41,514 bases of DNA from contig CALVDL010000026.1 in assembly GCA_944326305.1 (NCBI GenBank), forward strand, positions 1-41,514, given 5' to 3'. This document shows positions 34,440 to 41,514 of the stretch, in pieces. Below the pieces are notes generated by a model. It was not told where the DNA came from and ran no database searches. It saw only the letters and a list, made by a program, of their open reading frames with translations. The first letter of the stretch is position 1; each line of letters starts with the position of its first letter. The DNA comes from an uncultured Bacteroidales bacterium. GTDB lineage: Bacteria; Bacteroidota; Bacteroidia; Bacteroidales; UBA932. Both the position numbers and the translations under genes were made by a program.

Positions 34440-35765
34440 ATGCTATACCATCTGTTCGATTACCTAAAGGATTTCAACATACCTGGAGCGGGACTCATGC
34501 AGTACCTCTCCTTCAGGGCGATATTCGCCAGTGTGACCTCGCTGCTCATCGCCGTGTTCATCGGAAAGAGGATCATCCGCTGGCTGCAGAAAAAGCAGAT
34601 CGGGGAAGAGATACGGGACCTGGGCCTCGAAGGGCAGATGCAGAAGAAGGGAACACCGACGATGGGGGGAATCATCATTCTCCTTGCAATCCTCATCGCG
34701 GCACTGCTTTTCTGCGACCTCACGAACGTCTACACCATACTGCTCATAATAAGCACGGTATGGTTCGGGATACTTGGCTTCGCGGATGACTTCATCAAGG
34801 TGTTCCGCCACAACAAGGAAGGGATGAGTGAGAAGGGCAAGCTCATCGGGCAGGTAGTCATGGGCCTGGTGATAGGCGTGACCGTCTGCTTCAACGAACA
34901 CATAGTCATCAGGGAGGAGATCCCTGCGGGAAAGGAACCGTCCGGTGTCGTCGTCTCCTCCGGCAATGCCCGCGCAGAGGGGGACAACAGTGCAAAATTA
35001 GAGTACCCAGGAGCAAAGCAGTCCCCTATGCAGAAAGGGCATGACGTGGTGAAAAGCACCAAGACCACGATACCTTTCGTAAAGAACCACGAGTTCGACT
35101 ACAAGTGGCTCTCCCCGTTCAAAGGCAAATGGGGATGGTACTGCAAATGGGGCATATACGTACTGATGATAGTGCTCGTGATAACCGCCTGCTCCAACGG
35201 GACCAACCTCACTGACGGCATGGACGGCCTCGCAACCGGCACTTCGGCGATAGTGGGAGTGGTGCTCGGCATATTCGCATGGCTCTCGGGCAACGTGATA
35301 AACGCCGACTACCTCAACATAATGTATATCCCGGGAACAGGCGAGATAGCCGTGTTCATGGCCGCGTTCGTCGGGGCCCTGGTCGGCTTCCTGTGGTACA
35401 ACGCGTATCCTGCCCAGGTGTTCATGGGAGACACCGGCAGCCTTGCCATCGGGGGCATCATCGGGGTATGCGCCATACTGATAAGGAAAGAGCTGCTGCT
35501 GCCTATCCTGTGCGGGGTATTCTTCGTGGAGAGCCTCTCTGTGATAATCCAGCGGTTCTATTTCAAATACACCAAGCGGAAATACGGCGCGGGACGCAGG
35601 GTATTCAAGATGACTCCCCTGCACCACCATTTCCAGAAGGAGGGCATACCGGCAGTCATCACCTCACCGGCAAAGGCCCTGCCCGAGGCCAAGATAGTGA
35701 CAAGGTTCTGGATCATCGGGATAATCCTGGCAGTGCTCACAATAGCCCTGCTGAAAATCAGGTAA
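34440..35765 (+). CDS. mraY: Phospho-MurNAc-pentapeptide transferase
   Basis: 441 aa, polytopic inner-membrane enzyme that forms lipid I from UDP-MurNAc-pentapeptide and undecaprenyl phosphate. Conserved motifs: KKGTPTMGG near 69, the catalytic Asp pair in [20 protein letters not shown] (116-117), [12 protein letters not shown] near 256, [12 protein letters not shown] near 330, and the HHH motif in [11 protein letters not shown] near 395. Residues about 153-210 form an insert not found in the E. coli enzyme (360 aa), as is usual in Bacteroidetes. Followed by 172 bp with repeats before murD. Confidence 0.97.
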   Translation: MLYHLFDYLKDFNIPGAGLMQYLSFRAIFASVTSLLIAVFIGKRIIRWLQKKQIGEEIRDLGLEGQMQKKGTPTMGGIIILLAILIAALLFCDLTNVYTILLIISTVWFGILGFADDFIKVFRHNKEGMSEKGKLIGQVVMGLVIGVTVCFNEHIVIREEIPAGKEPSGVVVSSGNARAEGDNSAKLEYPGAKQSPMQKGHDVVKSTKTTIPFVKNHEFDYKWLSPFKGKWGWYCKWGIYVLMIVLVITACSNGTNLTDGMDGLATGTSAIVGVVLGIFAWLSGNVINADYLNIMYIPGTGEIAVFMAAFVGALVGFLWYNAYPAQVFMGDTGSLAIGGIIGVCAILIRKELLLPILCGVFFVESLSVIIQRFYFKYTKRKYGAGRRVFKMTPLHHHFQKEGIPAVITSPAKALPEAKIVTRFWIIGIILAVLTIALLKIR

Positions 35766-35770
35766 GCCCC

Positions 35771-35893
35771 TGCCATTCCGGAAAGAGGCGAATACCTCGA
35801 CCAAAAACAGATGTCATTCCGGGCGGAGGCCAATACCTCAAGCACAACAGATGTCATTTCGAGCGGAGGCCAACGGCCGGAGCCGAGAAATCT
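35771..35893. repeat. Three degenerate tandem repeats of about 40 bp (includes dispersed repeat copy B)
   Basis: Units begin TGCCATTCCGG at 35771, TGTCATTCCGG at 35812 and TGTCATTTCGAG at 35852 (periods 41 and 40). Units one and two share AGGC.AATACCTC; two and three share GCGGAGGCCAA. The third ends in GAGAAATCT and matches the frame of copy A at 3492-3527; its core GGCC-AAC-GGCC can form a hairpin. Non-coding, between mraY and murD. Confidence 0.75.
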
Positions 35894-35937
35894 GACAAAA
35901 AAAATTTATTGTTGAATACAATTAAAAAACACATACA

Positions 35938-37284
35938 ATGGAAAATGCAGCAAAGCGTATCGTAGTCCTCGGTGGAGGAGAAAGCGGGGTGGGAGCCGCC
36001 ATCCTCGCTAAAGTCAAAGGGTTCGACGTATTCCTCTCTGACAAGGGGAAAATCGGCGACAGCTACATTGAGATGCTGCGCACATGGGAGATACCTTTCG
36101 AACAGGGCCGCCACACACCGGAGCTCATCCTCAACGCTGACGAGGTGATAAAGAGCCCCGGCATCCCGTTCTCAGCACCTATGGTACAGGAAATCACCGG
36201 GAAAGGTATACATATCATTTCAGAAATAGAGTTCGCCGGGAGATACGACACCGCGCGCAAGATATGCATAACGGGCAGCAACGGGAAGACCACCACCACA
36301 TCCCTCATATACTACCTCCTGCAGCAGGCCGGTCTGGATGTCGGGCTCGGAGGGAACATAGGGAAAAGCTACGCATACCAGGTCGCCACATCCCATCATG
36401 ACATCTATGTACTGGAGATCAGCAGTTTCCAGCTTGACAACATGTATGACTTCAAGGCCGACATAGCCATAATCACAAACATCACCCCGGACCACCTCGA
36501 CAGGTACGACCACGACATGGAGAATTATGTCAGGGCCAAGTTCCGTATCACGCGCAACATGGACAAGGACGACTGCTTCATCTTCTGCTCCGACGACCAG
36601 ATAACCATCAACCACCTCAGCCAGATAGTCCTTAAGGCGCAGATGCTTCCGTTCTCACAGAAACATGAGGAAAAGCAGGGCGCATTCATCAGGGACGAGA
36701 GGATGGTGGTAAAATACCGCGAAAGCGAATGCGACATCTACCTCCAGGAGCTCGCCCTGGGAGGGAAGCACAATGTCTACAACTCCATGGCCGCTGCCAT
36801 CGCTGCAAAAGTCATGGACATCGACAACGAGATAATCCGCAAAAGCCTGTCATCATTCCAGGCGGTAGAGCACCGTCTCGAGAATGTGCTGAGCGTCAAG
36901 GGTGTCCTCTACATAAATGACTCCAAGGCCACAAACGTGGACGCCGCATGGTACGCTCTCGAATGCCAGAAAAGGCCTGTCGTATGGATAGTAGGAGGGA
37001 CGGACAAGGGCAACGACTACGCCCCGCTCATCCCCCTTGCGAAAGAAAAGGTAAAAGCCATGGTATGCATGGGGGTCGACAACAGGAAGTTCCACGAATC
37101 CTTCAAGGGATGCGTCCCTGTAATCGAAGACGCAGGCTCCGCCGAGGAGGCAGTGAAGAAGGCGAGCGGATTTGCCGAACCGGGTGATGTGGTGCTGCTG
37201 TCCCCGTGCTGCGCAAGCTTCGACCTTTTCAAGAACTACGAAGACAGGGGCAGGCAGTTCAAAGAGGCCGTAAGGAATCTGTAA
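35938..37284 (+). CDS. murD: UDP-MurNAc-L-alanine:D-glutamate ligase
   Basis: 448 aa cytoplasmic Mur ligase that adds D-Glu to UDP-MurNAc-L-Ala. The N-terminal Rossmann start RIVVLGGGESGVGAAILA binds UDP; the ATP loop is ICITGSNGKTTTTSLIYYLL near 110; the central motif NITPDHLDRYDHDMENYVRA lies near 180; the C-terminal domain has VLLSPCCASFDLFKNYEDRG. Length fits the family. It starts 45 bp after the last repeat unit; no clear promoter of its own was seen, so it probably depends on read-through from the upstream genes. 13 bp before ftsW. Confidence 0.96.
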   Translation: MENAAKRIVVLGGGESGVGAAILAKVKGFDVFLSDKGKIGDSYIEMLRTWEIPFEQGRHTPELILNADEVIKSPGIPFSAPMVQEITGKGIHIISEIEFAGRYDTARKICITGSNGKTTTTSLIYYLLQQAGLDVGLGGNIGKSYAYQVATSHHDIYVLEISSFQLDNMYDFKADIAIITNITPDHLDRYDHDMENYVRAKFRITRNMDKDDCFIFCSDDQITINHLSQIVLKAQMLPFSQKHEEKQGAFIRDERMVVKYRESECDIYLQELALGGKHNVYNSMAAAIAAKVMDIDNEIIRKSLSSFQAVEHRLENVLSVKGVLYINDSKATNVDAAWYALECQKRPVVWIVGGTDKGNDYAPLIPLAKEKVKAMVCMGVDNRKFHESFKGCVPVIEDAGSAEEAVKKASGFAEPGDVVLLSPCCASFDLFKNYEDRGRQFKEAVRNL

Positions 37285-37297
37285 AGGGGAAAGGCAC

Positions 37298-38680
37298 ATG
37301 GCAGAAGACAAGGCACAGGAAAAAAGGTCCTGGTTCTGGAACTTCGTGGACAACATCCAGGGCGACAAGGTGATACTCATCATTATCACCATGCTCATCA
37401 TGTTCTCCATCGTAGCCATATTCTCGTCCACATCGCTGCTCGCCGACTCCCAGACCAGCCGCCTTGACATATTCAAGGAACAGATGCTGACCGTACTTGG
37501 TGGCATAGTCATCATAGCGGTCTGCTACATGATACCGAAAATATGGGTGTTCAGGGTCCTGTCCCAGTTCGGCTTCATCGTCTCGGTCCTGCTCCTTGTC
37601 CTGCTCCACACCCCGCTCGGAGTGGAGGTGAACGGTGCCGTCAGGGCCATACGGCTCGGTCCGGTCCAGGTACATGCCTATGAAGTGACCAAGGTGGCGA
37701 TGATAATGTACCTCGCATGGGCCGTACACGCCTACAAGAACGACTCCTTCAAGATGGCCGGCTGGCTCGCCTCAAGGTTCAAAAGCCTGTCCTTCCTGGC
37801 AAGGCCGGGATGGAAAAGGTTCACCTACATATTCGCCCCGATCCTCATAGTCTGCGTCGGGATACTGTTCGGGAGTTTCTCCAGCACGGTATTCATCGGA
37901 GGGATAATGTTCATAACGATACTCATCGGAGGGATAAAGTTCAAGGAGATCCTTGCCCCGGCCATGCTCTGCATAGTTGCGGCAGGGCTGTGCGCGGGAA
38001 TATATTTCATATCGGGAGGCAAGGCGTTCGGACGGTTCGCCACTGCGCTCAGCAGAATGACAATGGGAGAGAAGCACGAGGACATCAAGAACCTGAGGCC
38101 GGGCACGATAGAGTTTCAGGAGGCACTGGACGCAATCAAGCAGCCGGCCAGCGCTAAAATCGCCATCCATGAAGGCGGGCTGCTGGGCAAAGGTCCGGGG
38201 AACAGCACACAGAAATATACCGTACCACTGATGTTCAGCGATTACATGTTCAGTTTCATAATAGAAGAGTACGGACTCGTCGGCGGCATAGTGGTCATCA
38301 TGCTGTATGTCAGCCTGCTGGCAAGGGCATCGCTGATAGTCCGCGCCTGTGACAACGATTTCGCCAAGACGGCTGTGGCCGGGCTTGCGGTACTGATAAG
38401 CGGGCAGGCACTCATGCACATGTTCATCAATGCCGACATGGGGCCCCTGACCGGGCAGACCCTGCCGATGATCAGCCACGGGAAAAGCTCCTTCTTCGCA
38501 TTCAGCATAGCCTTCGGCGTCCTGCTGTCAATCAGCAAGATGGCAAAAGCCAAAATCCGGAAGGAGGAGGAGGAATCCGAACCCCTGGTCGAAGGGATGG
38601 GGATACAGGATGAGAACGTAGCCGCTACCCTGTCTGAACTCGATGCCTTCGAGGCAGGACAGGAGCAAAATACATATTGA
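37298..38680 (+). CDS. ftsW: FtsW, septal peptidoglycan glycosyltransferase (SEDS)
   Basis: 460 aa with about ten membrane helices, SEDS family (FtsW/RodA/SpoVE). It polymerises lipid II at the septum with FtsI. Recognisable parts: LHTPLGVEVNGAVRAIRLGP near 107, the long extracytoplasmic loop around 245-300 with KYTVPLMFSDYMFSFIIEEY, and GPLTGQTLPMISHGKSSFFA near 385 (family signature). A charged C-terminal tail of about 45 residues follows. FtsW is preferred over RodA because of its place in the dcw cluster. Confidence 0.93.
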   Translation: MAEDKAQEKRSWFWNFVDNIQGDKVILIIITMLIMFSIVAIFSSTSLLADSQTSRLDIFKEQMLTVLGGIVIIAVCYMIPKIWVFRVLSQFGFIVSVLLLVLLHTPLGVEVNGAVRAIRLGPVQVHAYEVTKVAMIMYLAWAVHAYKNDSFKMAGWLASRFKSLSFLARPGWKRFTYIFAPILIVCVGILFGSFSSTVFIGGIMFITILIGGIKFKEILAPAMLCIVAAGLCAGIYFISGGKAFGRFATALSRMTMGEKHEDIKNLRPGTIEFQEALDAIKQPASAKIAIHEGGLLGKGPGNSTQKYTVPLMFSDYMFSFIIEEYGLVGGIVVIMLYVSLLARASLIVRACDNDFAKTAVAGLAVLISGQALMHMFINADMGPLTGQTLPMISHGKSSFFAFSIAFGVLLSISKMAKAKIRKEEEESEPLVEGMGIQDENVAATLSELDAFEAGQEQNTY

Positions 38681-38682
38681 CA

Positions 38683-39816
38683 ATGAAAAAGATAAAAGCC
38701 ATAATATCCGGAGGAGGAACCGGAGGACACATATTCCCGGCTATAGCCATCGCAGGGAAGCTGATGGAGGCCAACCCCGAAAACGAAATACTGTTCGTCG
38801 GGGCGGAGGGCAGGATGGAGATGGAAAAGGTCCCTGCGGCAGGATACAGGATTGTCGGGCTGCCGGTGGCAGGGCTGCAGCGCAGGCTCACGCTGTCGAA
38901 CCTCGCCCTTCCGTTCAAAGTAATCAAGAGCGTCCGCATGGCGGGCAGGATCATAGACGGGTTCAGGCCTGACATAGCGGTCGGTGTCGGCGGCTATGCC
39001 AGCGCCCCGCTTCTGTGGAGCGCCTGCAGGAAAGGCATACCTACCCTGATACAGGAGCAGAACGGATATGCCGGGCTCACCAACAAGATTCTCGGGAAGA
39101 AAGCCGGCCGGATATGCGTTGCCTACGACGGCATGGAGAAGTTCTTCCCTGCAGACAGGATAGTCAAGACAGGGAACCCCATCCGGAAGGACATAGTACC
39201 GGCGACACCGCAGATGAAAGCGGAGGCGATGGAATTCTACGGTCTCGACCCGCAGAAGAAGCACATCCTCATCGTGGGCGGGAGCCTGGGAAGCGGCACC
39301 CTCAACAGCTCGGTGCGCCGCTGGATAGAATCCGGCTGCCCGGGAGGCGAAAACGTCGAAATTCTCTGGCAGTGCGGGAAATACTACAGGCCGGCCATAG
39401 ACACCTTCATGGAGGAGGCTAAAGCCAAGGGGCTCGGAGGACAGGTACTCGGACATATCCGCCATTCGGATTTCATAAAAAGGATGGATCTGGCCTACGC
39501 AGCGGCGGACATTGTGGTCTCACGTTCAGGAGCGAGCTCCGTATCCGAACTCGCCGCAGCCCGTAAAGCCGTGATCTTCGTCCCGTCGCCCAACGTGGCT
39601 GAAGACCACCAGACGCACAATGCCATGGCCCTCGTCAGGAAGGACGCCGCAATGATGGTCACCGACGCCGAGGCACCGGAAAAGCTCATGGGGACAGCAT
39701 GCGAACTCCTGGACGACACTGCAAAAAGAGAGGCACTTGAAAAGAATATCGCTACCTTTGCACGGCCGGATGCTGCGGGAGACATTGTAAAGGAAATATA
39801 CTCCCTACTGAAATGA
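38683..39816 (+). CDS. murG: Lipid II synthase (UDP-GlcNAc transferase)
   Basis: 377 aa peripheral membrane enzyme (GT28) that adds GlcNAc to lipid I. The N-terminal AIISGGGTGGHIFPAIAIAG is the family glycine-rich loop; AVGVGGYASAPLLWSACRKG near 105 is the second; the C-terminal UDP-sugar site has DIVVSRSGASSVSELAAARK near 280. The ATG at 38683 is used rather than a TTG at 38677. Stop overlaps an ATG of the murC frame. Confidence 0.96.
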   Translation: MKKIKAIISGGGTGGHIFPAIAIAGKLMEANPENEILFVGAEGRMEMEKVPAAGYRIVGLPVAGLQRRLTLSNLALPFKVIKSVRMAGRIIDGFRPDIAVGVGGYASAPLLWSACRKGIPTLIQEQNGYAGLTNKILGKKAGRICVAYDGMEKFFPADRIVKTGNPIRKDIVPATPQMKAEAMEFYGLDPQKKHILIVGGSLGSGTLNSSVRRWIESGCPGGENVEILWQCGKYYRPAIDTFMEEAKAKGLGGQVLGHIRHSDFIKRMDLAYAAADIVVSRSGASSVSELAAARKAVIFVPSPNVAEDHQTHNAMALVRKDAAMMVTDAEAPEKLMGTACELLDDTAKREALEKNIATFARPDAAGDIVKEIYSLLK

Positions 39817-39869
39817 CGGCACAATGCCCGGAGGGACGGGAGGACAGGCAAAACAGGAACTATAATGAC

Positions 39870-41255
39870 ATGGACAAATACAGAGACATATATTTCATAG
39901 GAATAGGCGGCATCGGGATGAGCGCAATAGCAAGATACTGCCTTGCAAAAGGGTACAGGGTGTCAGGCTATGACCGCACACCGTCCGAACTGACCCGCCA
40001 GCTCGAAAGCGAAGGGATAGCCGTCCACTATGAGGACAATACGGACTTCATCCCGAAGGACCCCGGAAGCACAATGGTCGTATACACTCCTGCCATACCC
40101 CATGACATGGGGGAACTGGCGTATGTGAGGGAACACGGCTACAAGGTGGTCAAGCGCTCGCGCATCCTCGGGGAAATCTCCGCAGGCCAGAGGTGCCTGG
40201 CGGTGGCAGGTACGCACGGCAAGACCACTACGAGCACACTTCTTGCCCACATATTCCGCTCCTGCGGTGAAGGGTGCTCCGCCTTCCTGGGGGGCATATC
40301 AAAGAATTACGGGACAAACCTCCTCATCGGGGACAACAACGTGATAGTAGCCGAGGCGGACGAATTCGACAGGTCCTTCCTGCAGCTGCATCCTGAAATC
40401 GCCGTGATAACGGCCATGGACGCCGACCATCTCGACATATACTCCGACATAGAGCATGTCAGGGCAGCATTCAGGGAATTCGCCTCACAGGTAAGCGGCA
40501 CGGTCATCGCCAAGCTCGGCACAGACATATCCCGGAAAGACACAGGGGCCAGAGTCCTTACATATTCATATGACGATCCCCGGGCTGATTTCCATGCATC
40601 GGACCTTGTTCCTGACAGCTGCGGGTACTTCACGTTCACACTGGTGAGCCCTTACGGGAAGACGGAAGGGTGCAGGGCCGGCATACCAGGCTGGGTGAAT
40701 GTGGAAAACGCCGTCGCCGCCTCAGCCATCGCCCTTACCTACGGCATCACGCCTGAAAAGATAAAAGAGGCGCTGGCTTCATTCCAGGGGGTAAAAAGGC
40801 GCTTCGACATCCATCTGAACACAGCATCATGCTCATACATAGATGACTACGCCCACCATCCCGCAGAGATAGCTACCGCCATCAGCTCGATAAGGGAGAT
40901 GTTCCCCGGACGCAGGCTCACGGCCATATTCCAGCCGCACCTCTATACAAGGACAAGGGATTTCGCCGACGGGTTCGCCAAGGCGCTCGGCGGTGTGGAC
41001 AAGCTGATCCTCCTGGACATATACCCTGCAAGGGAGGAACCGATCCCCGGCATCACCTCGGAGATAATCTTCAACAGGACGGACGCCCCCGGCAAAGTAC
41101 TGCTGAAAAAGGAGGAACTTATGGGATACCTCGAAAAAGAGCCTGTAGATGTGCTCGTGACATTCGGTGCCGGTGACATCGACCGCTTTACGGGGCCTAT
41201 AACGGAACTTTTGGAAAAACGCGTAAGCACGACAGGCCTCGCCTGCAAAAAGTAA
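39870..41255 (+). CDS. murC: UDP-MurNAc:L-alanine ligase
   Basis: 461 aa Mur ligase that adds L-Ala to UDP-MurNAc, the first peptide step. The start at 39870 places DIYFIGIGGIGMSAIARYCL at the N-terminus as in the family. An upstream in-frame ATG at 39813 overlaps the murG stop and would add 19 atypical residues. ATP loop AVAGTHGKTTTSTLLAHIF near 110; central motifs VAEADEFDRSFLQLHPEIAV and AMDADHLDIYSD; C-terminal SYIDDYAHHPAEIATAISSI. In most Bacteroidales ftsQ follows directly; here non-coding repeat DNA follows. Confidence 0.95.
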   Translation: MDKYRDIYFIGIGGIGMSAIARYCLAKGYRVSGYDRTPSELTRQLESEGIAVHYEDNTDFIPKDPGSTMVVYTPAIPHDMGELAYVREHGYKVVKRSRILGEISAGQRCLAVAGTHGKTTTSTLLAHIFRSCGEGCSAFLGGISKNYGTNLLIGDNNVIVAEADEFDRSFLQLHPEIAVITAMDADHLDIYSDIEHVRAAFREFASQVSGTVIAKLGTDISRKDTGARVLTYSYDDPRADFHASDLVPDSCGYFTFTLVSPYGKTEGCRAGIPGWVNVENAVAASAIALTYGITPEKIKEALASFQGVKRRFDIHLNTASCSYIDDYAHHPAEIATAISSIREMFPGRRLTAIFQPHLYTRTRDFADGFAKALGGVDKLILLDIYPAREEPIPGITSEIIFNRTDAPGKVLLKKEELMGYLEKEPVDVLVTFGAGDIDRFTGPITELLEKRVSTTGLACKK

Positions 41256-41261
41256 AACAAC

Positions 41262-41382
41262 GTAAATTCGATGAATTTAATTCATTAAAATAAACTGCAA
41301 GCCGAGAGCAGAGGACGAACCTGTTCGGACTATGCCGAGGCGCAGCGTGATTGTAAACAAAGTTTAAATTACATCGAATTAC
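41262..41382. repeat. 121-bp element with imperfect terminal inverted repeats (MITE-like)
   Basis: The left end GTAAATTCGATGAATTTAA and the complement of the right end, GTAATTCGATGTAATTTAA, match with small indels. The interior (about 41294-41349) reads CTGCAAGCCGAGAGCAGAGG at its left and GCCGAGGCGCAG at its right, able to form a hairpin. No ORF or transposase. It starts 6 bp after the murC stop. Confidence 0.6.
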
Positions 41383-41404
41383 CTATTAAGGAGCAGACCC
41401 GTGG

Positions 41405-41477
41405 CCTGCGACAGGTCCCCCGGCGAGGGGGAAAGAAGGGGGTGGCGCCCCTTAACAAGGGGCTGTCACGAAGTGAC
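41405..41477. repeat. Run of four short hairpins after murC
   Basis: CCTG-CGA-CAGG (41405-41415), CCCCC-GGCGA-GGGGG (41417-41431), GCCCCTT-AAC-AAGGGGC (41447-41463) and GTCAC-GAA-GTGAC (41465-41477). Non-coding by appearance. Possibly a dispersed intergenic repeat or a transcript-end structure; the window ends soon after (41514), so any following gene is not seen. Confidence 0.6.
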
Positions 41478-41514
41478 TGGGGTTTAGACAGGATTTCTGT
41501 AGGAGGGCCCTTCA

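Noticed and set aside
34896..35069. MraY insert as an unusual domain fusion
   Set aside because: A longer MraY with an insert at this point is normal for Bacteroidetes, so it was noted in the gene entry only.

Overview
This window reads as chromosomal DNA of a GC-rich member of the Bacteroidales. The evidence is fourfold: promoters of the Bacteroidetes type (TAnnTTTG -7 box) rather than sigma70 boxes; a Bacteroidetes-style rhamnose cluster (AraC-type RhaR, RhaT, many outer glycosidases); a Bacteroidetes FtsL-like protein and a long MraY with an insert; and short dispersed repeats of a kind common in this phylum. The genus cannot be fixed from the sequence. No rRNA, tRNA, IS element, CRISPR array or phage gene was found.

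Layout. (1) 1-1690: a truncated ABC exporter gene and a TetR regulator, both on the minus strand, separated by a terminator. (2) 1887-3422: metK behind a leader with a SAM-II-like riboswitch and an intrinsic terminator. (3) 3550-20997: a minus-strand run of nine genes, rhaB-rhaA-rhaT-rhaD followed by a GH78-like enzyme, a GH106, two GH78 and a GH127-type enzyme, closed by a strong terminator. Divergent from it is rhaR (AraC family) at 21095-22003. (4) 22011-28725, minus strand: a TonB-dependent receptor preceded by its probable AraC-type regulator, an S1/P1-type nuclease, an acyl-CoA ligase and a deoxynucleoside kinase. (5) 28923-41255, plus strand: the division and cell wall (dcw) cluster mraZ-rsmH-ftsL-ftsI-murE-mraY-murD-ftsW-murG-murC. 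(6) 41256-41514: non-coding repeat DNA where ftsQ would be expected.

How the parts work together. The rhamnose locus joins enzymes that release L-rhamnose (and perhaps L-arabinofuranose) from glycans in the periplasm or at the cell surface with uptake (RhaT) and catabolism (RhaA, RhaB, RhaD) to DHAP and lactaldehyde. It has no SusC/SusD pair, no polysaccharide lyase and no lactaldehyde reductase in this window, so it looks like the terminal part of rhamnoside use. The dcw genes supply the enzymes from UDP-MurNAc to lipid II (MurC, MurD, MurE, MraY, MurG; MurF is absent here) plus the septal synthase pair FtsW/FtsI.

The least explained signals are regulatory or repetitive rather than a new protein system: four TGGAA boxes at exact 10-bp spacing before mraZ; a 10-bp inverted repeat over the kinase promoter; direct repeats with 21-bp period next to both AraC-type regulators; a SAM-II-like aptamer combined with a terminator; tandem 40-bp repeats inside the dcw cluster; and a 121-bp element with imperfect terminal inverted repeats after murC. 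No defence system or other new multi-gene system was found.
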